A stretch of 64,000 bases of DNA from Sipunculus nudus. Taxonomy: Eukaryota > Annelida > Sipuncula > Golfingiida > Sipunculidae. The DNA lies in contig CM049310.1 in the NCBI GenBank assembly GCA_026874595.1, positions 49,691,558 to 49,755,557 on the forward strand, read 5' to 3'. The first letter of the stretch is position 1. Each line of letters begins with the position of its first letter. This document shows, piece after piece, positions 47,406-60,484 of the stretch. Both the position numbers and the translations under genes were made by a program. The notes under the pieces are model-generated. The model worked only from the letters and a program-made list of their open reading frames with translations. It made no database searches and had not been told where the DNA came from.

Positions 47406-48215
47406 TAACTTAGGTGTCAATACAGTAATGACAAAGACACAAAGATATTGGTGACAACAATGAAGCTGCTATTGGTTTGGGTGTTTCTTTTAAATGTATT
47501 CACTTGCTCGAGGAAATGAAATTAGATGGTACAGCACCAAAATTCACTACCGGTAAGCCTTTCTTATTTAAGATCTTTCATCACAGGAATAGTGCAAATT
47601 TAATTTGACATTTTGCCATACAAACACAACATGTGTATAATCAACTTATTGAACATCAAAGGTTTAGTAGCTATTTGTGTTAGAAAACCAGAAACTATTA
47701 TGACCTACTGCACCTAAAGCACCTGTTGCCTATATATGTACTACCACCTGTGTCCTATATACATAATTAGCACCAAGAAGTAAGTGTTACATTCTTATAA
47801 AATCCAATTATAAGCAAAGGTCTTGCAGCAGGTGTTTAATGTTTTTATAATCACACAGCATTAAGGCAATTAAGGATGTGGGTCAGACACTGTGAATGTG
47901 GGTCATTGGGTATCAGTTGTCATCTCTATGTTCACAGTAGTTTTTTTGCCTAATACAGTGCCTGGTTAATCCCTTTTCCTGGTTTTTCAAACACTGGCAT
48001 ACACAGCTCCTGTTGAGACCATTTCTACAGTTCTATTAAGTTGGAGTCAGTGTGATATAAAATTCTTTAATGTATAGCTCCTCTCAGATATATTCATGAT
48101 TATTTGTCAAAAATATTTCAAGAGTTTATAAAACAAGGATTTATTCAGAAATAATATGCCCATTACATTAATATTCATTTCCCAACTTCAAGAAAGCAAC
48201 ATCTTATCTCTTATT

Positions 48216-49957
48216 GTATCCGCCAAAACAGAGTTTTGCGGATACTATGTTTTCAGCTGGCCGCCGCCGCCGCCGCCGCCGCCGCGTAGGTTTCCGGAGA
48301 ACTCCTCTGTAACCACTGGGCGGAATTTTACGAAGACCAGGGATTATGTTCGGGTCACATGTGAACTGCTGCGCCCCGATTTTGTTTTGACCTCTGACCT
48401 TTCCTCTGTGCTCTGCGTCCGTTTGTGCGTCTGTTTCCACACATAAACCCACATATCTCGGGAACCGTTTGACGGATCAGGAAAATTTTTTCGCACAAAT
48501 GTAGCCCTTGGAGAGCTTTATAACATACACAAAAAATGGTGGCGCCACCTGCAACCATGTTTGCACAGTGTCCATCTGTTCGTCTGCCTTGGGTTAAAAT
48601 CACTCATATCTCTGCAGTGACTTGACTAATTCACCTGAAATTTGGCATGCGTATACATCCTGGATGGCTTTTCTGATTTTGTGACAGGTGGCGCCACCTA
48701 CATTCACGTTTACGCTGCAGACATCCAAGCTCATATCTCGGGAACCGTTTGACCGATCAGGAAAATTTTTTCGCACAAATGTAGCCCTTAGAGAGCTTTA
48801 TAACATACACAAAAAATGGTGGCACCACCTGCAACCATGTTTGCACAGTGTCCATCTGTTCATCTGCCTTGGGTTAAAATCACTCATATCTCTGCAGTGA
48901 CTTGACTAATTCACCTGAAATTTGGCATGCGTATACATCCTGGATAGCTTTTCTGATTTTGTGACAGGTGGCGCCACCTACATTCACGTTTACGCTGCAG
49001 ACATCCAAGCTCATATCTCGGGAACCGTTTGACCGATCAGGAAAATTTTTTCGCACAAATGTAGCCCTTAGAGAGCTTTATAACATACACAAAAAATGGG
49101 GGCGCCACCTGCAACCATGTTTGCACAGTGTCCATCTGTTTGTCTGCCTTGGGTTAAAATCACTCATATCTCTGCAGTGACTTGACTAATTCACCTGAAA
49201 TTTGGCATGCGTTTACATTCTGGATAGCTTTTCTGATTTTATGACAGGTGGCGCCACCTACATTCACATTTACGCTGCAGACATCCAAGCTCATATCTCG
49301 GGAACCATTTGACTGATCAGGAAAATTTTTTTGCACAAATGTAGCCCTTGGAGAGCTTTATAACAAACGCAAAACTTGTGGCGCCACCTGCAGCCATTTT
49401 TGCACAGCTCCTGTCTGTTTGTCTGCCATGGGATAAAATCACTCATATCTCGGCAGTGGTTTGACATATCTGGCTAAAAGTTTGCAGGTTTATACATCCC
49501 TGACAGCTCTCTTGATTTTATGACAGGTGGAGCCACCTGCATTCTAGTTTATGCAGCAGACATCCAAGCTCATATCTTGGGAACCGTTTGACCGATTCGG
49601 CAAAAGTTTTGCATGTGTATAGTTCTCACATAGCTCTTTATCATACGCAAAACTGGTGCCGTCACCTGCAACCATTTTTGCTTAGCGTCCATCTGATTGT
49701 CTGCCACGGGCTAAAATCACTCATATACATGTAGTGGTTTGACTTATCTGCCTTAAATTTTGCATATGTATATAACTGGGATGGCTTTCTGGATTTTGTG
49801 GTAGGGGGGCAACCTTCATACACAATTTGGCTGCAGACATCCATGCTAATATGCAACACTCTATTTCCCCTTGCCACTTTATCCATGCCTCACTTCACCC
49901 GTTCCACTCTGATTTAGGCGGATACACGTAGTCGCTTGTCGACTACCCGTATTCTAG
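48216..49957 (+). mobile_element. Family A Helitron/HINE (pearl-like) element, uninterrupted
   Basis: The 5' end folds on itself: GTATCCGCCAAAAC (48216-48229) pairs with GTTTTGCGGATAC (48233-48245), with one bulged C. A (CCG)n run follows at 48260-48284. The core is about four 280-bp tandem units. The 3' end has GGCGGATAC (inverse of the 5' start), a perfect 7-bp hairpin GTAGTCG-CTTGT-CGACTAC (49928-49946), then CTAG at 49954-49957 followed by TTTT. Subterminal inverted repeats, a microsatellite, a tandem core and a 3' hairpin with CTRR fit non-autonomous Helitron relatives known from molluscs. Confidence 0.75.
48540..49830 (+). repeat. Tandem core of family A: 280-bp dimers with GGTGGCGCCACC
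   Basis: CAGACATCCAAGCTCATATC recurs at 48718, 48998, 49278 and 49557 (period 279-280 bp), and the first two full units are nearly identical. Each dimer holds two monomers of about 140 bp, each ending near the 12-bp palindrome GGTGGCGCCACC or a one-base variant. Confidence 0.93.
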
Positions 49958-52900
49958 TTTTAAGAATGGCATAGGTTCCTTACAGATTACCCTTTGATAG
50001 CCCTTATGCAAAATAATGTCAAATTCTCGGGATTTGCTGGGAAAATATAGATGGTGACCCTCCTAAGGAAACACTTGGCATCTTCCCAATGTTTCAAGAA
50101 CAAAGACAGGCATCTTCCAGTTACTCTGTTTATCTTTCAGCAACTCTACTCAGAAAGTTTTGAACAAATTTTGATGAAAATATGTGTATGGTTAGGGTAA
50201 CATCCAAGGAAAAGTCCAATAAATTTTGGCAGTAATCTGTATCACTGTGTTAATATTTTTGCCAGATCATTCAATTGAAACCATCATTATTCATCTGTAT
50301 TTAAGGAACCTTAAGTGTAATTTCCAAACTGAGTGAGTGTGCACTGGTGTAAACAAGCAGGAGCTCTGACGGGAGAAACTACCCTGTGATGCAACCGTTG
50401 GAACCATGACACATTTCTATCAGCTTTGATTCAATTATTTCATGAGCTCACATAGCACACCCATCCTTTGATCAAGATCCTGGTAATACCATGATCTTGT
50501 GAGTTGTGACCCAGAATATTGGTGGAGGTAGGTGGTCTCTGAGTACTTTTTAGTGTAGAATCAGAAAGTAGCAATCCAGTCATTCATATTGGTATCAAAT
50601 TTCTGATGCTAAACATCTCTTTTCAATAATCCCTTTTTTTATCCAGGTATATTCACTGGATTTGTGCAATTATGAAATTAAAATTATACTTACATCAAAG
50701 AATAAAAACCACTTTAATGCCTGGGTAAAATATCTGAATTTTATCCATCACTAAAATTTAGGCTAATATACTATATAATTGACTCAGACATGAGTCTGCA
50801 AACATTCTGTCATATTTCTGTAATATTTATTAATATATATTGTTATATTTATATTCATATTTCATTCATAATCATTCATATTATGTAAATGAGCTATTTA
50901 CAAACTTGAGATCCCATGGTTATTAATGGTTCAACCTTAAAATTAAGAGGCCTCCGTCTCTGATGTTTCTGGTCATTAATGACCTTCAACTGCATCATAG
51001 GAAGAACGAAAGGTCACATGTTACGCTGACAGGGAATGCTTAATCATAAGTTTGTGTGGTTCTAAATGTTCCTTAAAATATACCCTGTTCAGTCTTTCTG
51101 ACGTAGCCGTGAGCTTTATCTTGCTATCCAGGCTGCTTATTATGTGTTAGCATGTTAGAGTGAGGCGGGTAATCCTGAGTCAAAATGAACTTGTAAATAT
51201 TTCATTCAAGAAGTCAATGATACATTCAAGCGATTGTGGGAGGAATTGTTGTCTAGACTAGCAGCACTAAACTCAGAGGCAAAATGAACACAGTACCACA
51301 GGCAGGATACAACACCTGAATATCAAATTAGTTAAAAATTATTAAAATATAACTCATTTCTATAATCCTGATCAAGAATTTTTAAATATATTACAGGACT
51401 GATGACAAATAGGAAAATCAATATTGCACTGTTTATCAAAACATTAAGTGTTTATAAAGTTTGATGTACTAAAGAAGACAATTCAACTTTCAGTTATGCT
51501 AAACTATAAATATCAGATTTGATTTTTGTCCAATATTAATATGAAGAACGAAGGGTATCTTTTCTCCCCTTTTTTTGGTAATAAAACCTTTTTCAGAGTG
51601 GAATAATGCAACATGATAATCTTTTATATATTTATTTTATACAATGTATATTTATGCCTTCCTTTAAATAAAATATTTATCTTTGTAGTCCATTGTAAAA
51701 TGTGCTATATAAAAAGGTTTCTGAATTCATTTTAATATACCAACTCACTTACAGGCTAACAAACAAAATGTCTTATTTTTGCAAACAATATTTTTCAGAC
51801 ATTAAAGAATAAATATTAACTGATGAGACAATAAATTTTTTCATTTATGCTGTGGTTGAGTACCAATGTGGATAAAAAATATTTTTTCCTCACAATGTTA
51901 TATGATGTCAAGCTTCAAAAAGAGATTAATTATATTTTACATGAGTAACACCCTTCCTTTCTTTTGTACAGGATATCACAGTCTACTTGTTTAATTGCAG
52001 GGACAGGATTGAGACCTAATAATCTGATTTATGGTTTAAATCTGATTAATCTCGCAGTGTGAGATGCTATTCTGGGCTTACCCCTCAATGCAGTTAATTA
52101 ATCAACAATCACACCTACCTGTGCACCTTCCCTGCATCCCACCCACACTTGTTAGTTATAAATAATTTTCTAACACTTGTTCACACCGGCTGCAATTTAC
52201 ATGTAAAATTTTCACTACCTTTTCCTTTTCTTCAAAATATCATACACAGGCCTCAGTGTCTGATTTTATGTAATTTCCTAGGACTTCCTTTGTTATAACA
52301 AAATCATGACCTATGAGACCACCTGTAAAATGTTTTTTTTAATTACCAATCATAAAATCAAAAGAAAATATAGCATATCAGGAAGTTTTACTGAAGAAAT
52401 ATAATTCAATACACTGTTATAACTCTTTGAATATTTTCTTGCATGAAAACCTTCCCAAAAAGTAATTTTAAAACTGAAGTTGTTATCTAATTTTAATAAA
52501 TATAATTAAAATCACAGATAACATCTTCTGTTCACAAAAAAATGAAAATTTTGCATTTGCAGAATGTGTATTGTTTAAAATAAAAGTCTTTGTAACACTC
52601 ACTAAACACATGAACAGTAAGCAGATAAAAAATATTCAAGGACAGCTATAAACCATTAACCAATGAACAGGCATGTAGTGCCTTGGACACAGAGACTGTA
52701 AATTGACCAATACAAGAAAATAACAGCGAAACATTCCCTATTCATGTCAGAAACAAGTCTTCTGATCTGTTTTGTGGCTTTTCAAGGATTTTTTATCCCT
52801 TTTTGTTTAAAGTTCTATTTTATGATATAAACACCTTGTTAAACAGTATAGTTGTGCAGGACATGCACCAGATAAGTGCTGTCTGTAGCCGGCTAGCAAA

Positions 52901-53204
52901 TCAGGGCTGCAGCGCTGAACATTCAGGCTGAGTTACTAGCAGTCAGCACTGCATGACTAAACTTTAGAATTGCCCAGTTTGTACAGCACTGGATGAAATT
53001 TCACCTAAACATTACAGTGCAAATAATCCACTTTCATTTACAATTTAAGAATATTGAAATGGCAATAATAACCATTTCATCATTTTTACTCTGGTGAGAA
53101 GAGTATACAGATAAGAGGACTGTTAATCTAATTATCTTGTGTTCAAAAAACAATAGATCATGACTTTTTGGACACTAACTGTGACTTCTTCATTTCATTA
53201 AAAC

Positions 53205-53520
53205 AAACTCCCTGACCTTTTCCAGATCTTACCCTGATCGGTTTTAAAATGCCAGCAGAATTATTTCCACTTTTTTATGAGGGGTAACACACCAAAATAG
53301 CACTATAGCCAATCATCCACTCCTTAAATTGTTTGGCCATAAGACAAAAAATAACAAACTGACCAATCTGTCTTTTGGGCAAATCAAATTCCCTGACTTT
53401 TCCATCTGTTATCAAGCTACCTGAATTTCCCCTGCCTGGAAAATAATTTTCCAGAATTTCCTTGATTTCCAATTTAGCTTGGAACCCTGACGACAAATTT
53501 TTTAATATTTTCATAGGTTA
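53205..53520. repeat. Dispersed repeat with TTCCCTGACTTTTCC text
   Basis: CCCTGACCTTTTCCAGATCT at the left and AATTCCCTGACTTTTCC, then TTTCCAGAATTTCCTTGATT to the right, resemble a widespread invertebrate repeat. The 79-codon - strand frame through it is probably incidental. Confidence 0.4.
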
Positions 53521-53880
53521 AGGACCAGCTAACACAAATAATTTACCATTGCCATCTAGTCTGCTCAAACATCACCTGAATTTTTTTTTATATTTTTTAT
53601 TTAAATTTTATTTTGAATCATTTCTTTCATCCTCTTAAATTATTGGACAGAGGCCATATCTCACTAAAGACTCTTCTAAAGTCTATATTTCTGTCAGGTA
53701 TACCCAAGATAAGTAATAAAATCTTACAATCTATTCATGCAAATTTAATGATGAATCAGCTTAAACTCACAGAGGACATCTACATGTCAGTCTAAATATG
53801 ACCATTAAAAGTCAGTTACACAAAATATCAAACACATTACAAACAGACAGACATTGATGAAAACAAACCCTCCATCTTAC

Positions 53881-54066
53881 ATTGTCATTGGAGGTAATAA
53901 ACTGCTCAAGATTCCTGTTAATGTGTGGGAGCAACAGGTTGACAGGCTTTGCCTTAGGCAAGGGCACATGGCTTGATGTATGGCTGTTTACCCTGGCTTC
54001 CTTTCTCCGTGTAATTAAACGATTATTGGAACTAACAGAGCTTAAACTGTTCCCAGCGACTGACAT
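53881..54066 (-). CDS. Possible first coding exon of an unidentified - strand gene
   Basis: An ATG at 54066 opens 62 phase-0 codons (MSVAGNSLSSVSSNNRLITR, KPVNLLLPHINRNLEQF) ending at a good donor, AAT|GTAAGA, with an in-frame TAA just upstream of the ATG. The residue composition looks protein-like (basic, Ser-rich). I do not recognise the family and no following exon was identified. It could be a 5' exon of a gene reading toward the desaturase, or an accident. Confidence 0.25.
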
Positions 54067-55027
54067 TTCTTACTCTTTGATGTTTGCATGGCGCAATGAC
54101 TGACAGGGGTCCACATAATCAATAAAGTACATACAGTCGCTGTGTCAAAAAGTATCTCCAATAAGCCAGCCCAGGTCTGCTGGGAGTGCTGCTGTATCAG
54201 GTGCAGGAATATACTTTTCCTACACTTAGCCTAATAATTATACTGTAAGGAAGACAGACCTATGCAGTGAAGTCAGAATTGATACAAACTACACTACAGA
54301 TGTAACCAGAGGTCAAACAAATATAACAGTTCAGACAAAAGAAATTGAAACTGAAGCTTGACCACTGAAGATATATGGGTGCATGCCTCCTAAAACTGAA
54401 GCTTTTGAGAACTAAGAGACATTTGATAAAGTAATTCCTGATTTAATGGCTGCATGTCTATTTACAGCCGCACCCTGAGTTTGCGAGCAAAACCAGTGAG
54501 GCTCACTTATTTTTACTTTTGACAATCTAACATTAAACAATCTAACATTTGACAATCTAACATTTTCCTGACAGTCCATCTCAGTACAATACACTGACCT
54601 TAGTCCATACACTAGGATCGAAATACTTTGAAATTTTCACCTTTTCAACTGAAAGGCATAAATACAGGTTTGCCTTTCCGCAGAAAAATTTGCCATTCCG
54701 CTTAAGATGCATCCTATCATCATATCAAACCTTCAGTCACACCTCGCTAAGTGTTACCTGAGTCTGCCATCTTACATGCCATCATACATGCATACTAACA
54801 TGCCAGAAGAACTGAATGTTTTAAAAAGTAAAACAGTTATATCAGAAACACGATTATGCTGAGATAAAAAACCCAGAAAAATATTGGAGAATGTTGGAAA
54901 ATAAAAGAAAATATAGGGAGTCGGTGGAACACCATCTGTAAAATATTAGGTTTTTCTTGTAATATTTGTTATTACCTATAAGCTACTAATGTGGAAAACA
55001 TCTATGTGGTCACCTTTCAAACAGATT

Positions 55028-55187
55028 GGTACAAAATGAAAAATGCCTTTCTGTGCACATGGGTGCCTTTCTAGGACAGGCGGAAAGGCTTAATTTCGAG
55101 CTCTATGGTACAAAATGAAAAATGCCTTTTTGTGCGAGTGTTTACCTGTCTAGGACAGGCAGAAAGGCATAATTTGGAGCTCAGCAT
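55028..55187. repeat. Tandem duplication of about 80 bp (AAATGCCTTTNTGTGC unit)
   Basis: ACAAAATGAAAAATGCCTTT is followed in both copies by CTAGGACAGGC(G/A)GAAAGGC and TAATTT(C/G)GAGCTC. The copies begin at about 55029 and 55110. Confidence 0.85.
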
Positions 55188-56316
55188 ACAGCATCACTAG
55201 ATCATACAGAGATACTGTCTAATGACACTGTGCACTGAGATTAACGATTAAAGTCAAATGAGAATAAATTGCTGTACATTATGGTCTGTTGATGGTCCAA
55301 CAAACCAGTTAACAGACAATTAACAATCTAAAACACATGTACCCTTTACAGTCTGTTTACAGTCAAATGTTTTCAGTTATTCAGCTGACAGTTAAAAGTT
55401 TCAAATAACAGTCAACACACAATCCAGGAATCTAGCAGCAATATTCAATTAATCAAGAACGTTTTTGGTCATCAAATCATAGTACAATGATATATTTCGG
55501 TCATGAAAATTATATTCTTTAGCTTATCCCCTGCCATGGATTAGCAAAAATTTTTTCTAGCTGATCCCATATTACCAAGGGAGCTGCTATATTCATCTGG
55601 AGAAGTGTATAAGCAAACATAGCTAGGTTTAACAAAGTTACAATCCCTGTTAAATGTGTGCCTTCAACTTTATTAATCTGTGCATGTAATACATCATATC
55701 CTATGGCACAGTGTCCTGTATATATTACATAATATACACAATAAACAACTGAATTATTGAAACAGACAACACATCAAAACAATTTGTTGTCTCACAGATA
55801 GAACTCTCATGTCAGCAATGTCTCAGCTCTGACAGATATATATACTCAAGGTCTCTTATAATGCAAAGTATCCCAGGGAAACGTGCATAAACGATACCAT
55901 AGGTCCAGGCAGTCTCAACAGGTCAATGCCTGCTTCTAAACGGTATTAATCGTGTCATCTAATCCAGTCACTGGTCACACACCGTAGTAATACAAGGGTT
56001 AGTTAGAGGGTTATTGACAATAAATACCGTGTAAATAGAGAACACTGGTGTATTTGTAACCAATGGCTACAAGAGTTATGGTTACACAAGCCCCCCCCAC
56101 TTCCCAAGGTACTTGTGTACCTTGACCTCTTGGTTCTATGATCAAAATTTTGACTTTTTAATTCACCTGACTTGTATAAATTGAAGAGGTACATCAGTTC
56201 ATTGTTCTTAACATGTATACTTTCAAAGTCCCCATTTTTTTCCAGTTTATTCAGTTTCAAAAGTTTCCACTGATGGCCTGTAGGTGGTACTGCCTACTGA
56301 ATGAGGCTGAAGGTTA

Positions 56317-56596
56317 CTTAAAGGGGCCCAATCACCTATCTGACCTTCATAAAGTAAAGGTAATCCCTTGGAGCTTTCATAAAAATAGGCCAGAAAATGT
56401 GGATATCACCACACATGCTGCTTGTTTTGTTTATATCCATGTGTTTATAAGTTAACAAGTTCACACATCCTTCACGAAGGCCTTATATGAGCTTTTCACA
56501 ACCAAAATTATCTTTAGATCATTAATATATACACAGAGGAAGCCAGAAATCACATAAATTCTTTTTCAAAAGGTAGGTGATTGGGCACCTTTAAAG
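56317..56596 (+). mobile_element. 280-bp MITE with AAAGGGGCCCAATCACCTA ends
   Basis: The left arm TAAAGGGGCCCAATCACCTA (from 56319) is mirrored by TAGGTGATTGGGCACCTTTA (from 56574). The body includes GTAATCCCTTGGAGCTTTCA, shared in reverse with 13412-13863. Confidence 0.8.
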
Positions 56597-58814
56597 CCTG
56601 TGAACAGCTAAGGGGTCTTTGATTCATTTACATAATCTATTAATGTATTAACTTCAAACTATGTTTATTTAACGCTGATAGTACAAATAGTTCTTTCAAC
56701 TGATAGATGCACTCGCAATGGCTCATGTTGTAGTGATCAGTAGTGTCAAGAGATGGAGGAACTGTTGGACCCAGGATAAAACCACTGATACTGTTTTTTT
56801 CAAGATTTTTTCAGGATTAAAAAAAGCTTTACAGCTTAGCAATTTAACACAAACAGGTAAGAAACTTGAGTGAATTCAATGCAGTGGTCTTACTATGTAT
56901 TATATCTATATTCTGTTTCACTGGTATGACAGATAATAATGCTAGATGAAATATTTCATTAGGTACGAGTTTAATCAAACGTAACAGCAGGTGTGAAGAT
57001 CAGTGAACAGCGGAATGCTGGGATACACTTGTTGGTGCACGACCTCATTTACGTCAATATAGACATTCCTGCCCACACTGAAAGAAAATCAGGATTACTC
57101 AATATGAAAATATTACATGCTCCCCACAATATCCAGATGACTGCAAATCAATCCCTCTTGCATTTGATAATCAATTAATTAATTAATGTTATAGGAGGAA
57201 CCTGTGATTCAATAAACATGAAATTGTGAAACGTTACCTTTGTGCACTACGGATATTTAATAGCCGAGAGTACGTAAACAACTCTATATAGTCAACCACT
57301 GTAACCAATGATCCTTGACCCAGTATTTATAAGTAAATTGTGCTTTCTGTAATTTAATATTAGTCTATTTGTGTTGTATCATTTCCTCAGAAATCTAGCT
57401 TACCTATCTAACTATCACTCTGTTTATCTACATATTTTTTTCTGGTCTAAATTTGTCTCTTTCAGTATTTAGCATACAGGGTTTTTGGTACTTATTTTAG
57501 TTGGGCAACATTATGCACACTTAATACCTATAAGAACAGTAGGATCCAATTTAAGATATAATTTTTATGAATTTCATTCAGTATTTTACCTGTATGTATA
57601 ATTTTGTTTAAACATACTCAAATATTTTTAAATTTAAGTAATATGCAGTCTTTTATACTGACATATCCACAGATGAAGAAATAAATGTAGTTAATTCCAA
57701 TAAGTGATCTAGTGTATAAAATCATAACTATTACAATATTCAATGTGTGTACGTGTAAGTGCATGTGTGACTTCAACAATTTTGATATCCTGCATATTGA
57801 CCGACAGTTTGATAGTTAAATATTACTGTTCATGAAGACAAACAGAACACAATAATAACTGGATGTATACACGGAACCATTGTGTGACAATTCACCATAT
57901 ACCTGAATAATAACCTTTGTTGTTTACAGTATAATCACACAAATATCAAGGGAGTTGTCCCACTAAAGGAACTGATAATCATACAAGAAAACTGCGCACC
58001 CAGACATCAATTATTATGACACGCCAGATAACAGGGTACATAGTTGATTTCATACTACACTCAGTCAAGGTTGCATGCCCACATCTACCACACTGCGTTT
58101 TAATAGCTTTCTCTTTCGCTGTACAAGTTTCCTGTTTCCATACACCCCTTTCCTAACATAATCAATTTTTTCTTATGTTTATCTAACTATTGACTGTTGA
58201 CACAGAATTCAGAACTCAATTACAAAGCTAAAATGAACACTGTAAAATAACAGAACTGAATACCATATTTGGTAGCTTTGACACTTTTATCCCCCTCATT
58301 GTGCAATATAAGGTGATTAAGAGTCCCATGTTTCTGTCATATGTGGAGTATATTGTGGATATACTCTATGCTGGGTCTTGAGATAAAATATTGGTTAAAT
58401 TGCAATAATATCACAAAATCTAATTACACACTTGTATTATATGTGTTTAAATTATCATTAAGGAAATGAATGCATAATTAAATAAACTTATTTTTGTTTC
58501 TTCAGTTAAACCTATGACATGGAACAAGTCATGGTGTTTTCATCAAATGTAACTTGAAGAGTGAACAGCTGAGTTTATTGTATTCACTTTTTTTAAGTAA
58601 GGCCAATGAACTATAGGTGGAACAGCCTAGTGAATTAGGATTATCAGAATCAATATATATGATACAAATTGATGTTATTATTACCTAAGTCTTGTGTATT
58701 TCATGTTGTTTTTGCACTGTGTTAGGAATAATTCACAACCGCTATATAGTATAGCTGAAATACTATTCATTAGGAGAGTCAATCAGACGGACCTCTAAGG
58801 TTTAATTTGCTGAC

Positions 58815-58912
58815 ATTTCACAAATTTTGCCAGCGAAGTTCAGGGGATTGAACTAAGGGCATTCACCTCTGAAAGTCCAAAGCCTGGACCATCTGGTTAT
58901 CTCCAACATAAG
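58815..58912 (-). mobile_element. tRNA-like SINE fragment
   Basis: On the - strand, GATAACCAGATGGTCCAGGC (A-box region) is followed by TTAGTTCAATCCCCTGAAC (B box) at tRNA-like spacing. Only the head region is recognisable. Confidence 0.4.
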
Positions 58913-60484
58913 GTGGACAATACGCATGACTTCTTAATTCAGCGGTGGTTGGGTTTTGAGCCAACTATCTGGATCAAGTCTGAAGTCCAAAGTTTCCACC
59001 AACTGATATTATTAAAGTCTAAACACTCCACACAATGAACTATTAAAAATATTGGTTTAAGGTTCTTTTGTTGGCCATACATAAAACAACCCCACCCTGG
59101 ACTACCTGGAGCAAGCCAGTAAGTACAGGAGGTTATCAGAGGACTGATTGTAAAAGTGCGCATGTCCCCATCAGAGGCTGTCCTTACACGCCTGGTACTG
59201 ATTGTCCCACTGCACTTGACGATGTCTATGCAGTCTCTGCCAGGCTTGCAGGGCTTATTTATGGTGCTGTGATAATAATGTGCTGTCCACCAGATCACAC
59301 ATCCAGGTATGAACAGGGAATGTGATAATGATATTATTACCTATAAACACGTATATTTCTTGTGTATAACTTTCATCTACTGAAGCATCTAACATATATT
59401 TGTTATAACTTTACCTGAAAGACTATAAATAAATAATATATTTGTTATATATCACTGCGAAAGTAACTCAGTGAAAAATTAATAATAATAAAATACAAAA
59501 AGTAAAAGAAATTTAGGAAACTAATTAAACTGCCCATGTAAACGACACAGTGGGAAATGCTGATCTAATTAATCTTTCTAAAAGAATTCTTTATTTTAAA
59601 ACAGAAATTTGTTACTGCCAGATCAAACAAACACTGAAAAACAGTTTTGATTATCAAGATTACTATTTTGATAAATTAACAATTAAAAATTACTAAAATT
59701 ACTATGATACATCACATCTTTAAAGGATTCAAGCTATCCCTGGAATCCCTGAAACAACTCATTACAGATTTTTCATACCAGCAAGTGAATCAGCATACAA
59801 ATCAAACTGTCTGTTTTTTAATTAGATCCACATGTTAGTATGAAAATAATTGTTCCTCATGAAAATGCTCGTTTTGAATAATAATCTTTTCACTTTTTTT
59901 TTTACTTAATATTGATGGTCATTATGAATATAGGTGCATGAGCAAGGGTGAAAGTCCATGATCCACTGGATAGTACTGAAGCCTATCTCGAACCTTGAGA
60001 TACAACTGAGATATACTTATGTTATACTGAAGACACCTGTAATCAGTACACCTGTACTGTTACTTCGTCATCTATCATCATGTAGTTTATAGAACATATT
60101 ATTTATATTACATATTAGGTTAATTACAAATCATGATACCATCATTTACATGTATCAAAATGGCACACTTTGACAACAGGGTTATTCAAATAAATCACTG
60201 TATAAATATCAGTTATGTCATCATGCATCCATTTATATCCATTTTGCCATCAAGAAACTTTCTCTGATTCAGGTTAATTCTTAAATAGTACAATAAAGAG
60301 TTTATACACAGAACATTTTATTTTTTTATAGGATTAGGCCCATGCCTTGTAGGTCACTCTGTCTGTCAAATGAGAAAGAAAACAACCTCATGGTCACAAT
60401 GATAATTTGTCATTGTTCCTACCTGACTTTTTGTTTTCCATGTCCCAAATAAAATCATTACCAGGATGGAGTCAATTGAGAGAA

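Larger units (their letters stand above)
42385..53880. other. Intron/intergenic region upstream of the visible desaturase exons
   Basis: I searched both strands for the Rieske motifs (C-P-H, C-P-x-H-G-W) and found none. Identified contents are a SINE (45050), a GAT microsatellite (47182), a family A element (48216) and a repeat near 53205. The stretches 42385-45049, 45283-47180 and 49958-53200 show nothing I can name. Confidence 0.5.

Noticed and set aside
47192-47413. Asp-rich 73-codon frame and His/Ile-rich frame on the other strand
   Set aside because: Both are translations of a GAT microsatellite.
48688-49180. Two near-identical 70-codon frames starting MAPPTFTFTLQTS
   Set aside because: They lie exactly one 280-bp unit apart within the family A array and start inside the GGTGGCGCCACC palindrome; no independent coding evidence.
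58885-58925. - strand YCPPYVG reading, resembling the YCPHLG of a Rieske centre
   Set aside because: The essential His is missing and the segment coincides with a tRNA-like SINE head; no second CxxH motif nearby.
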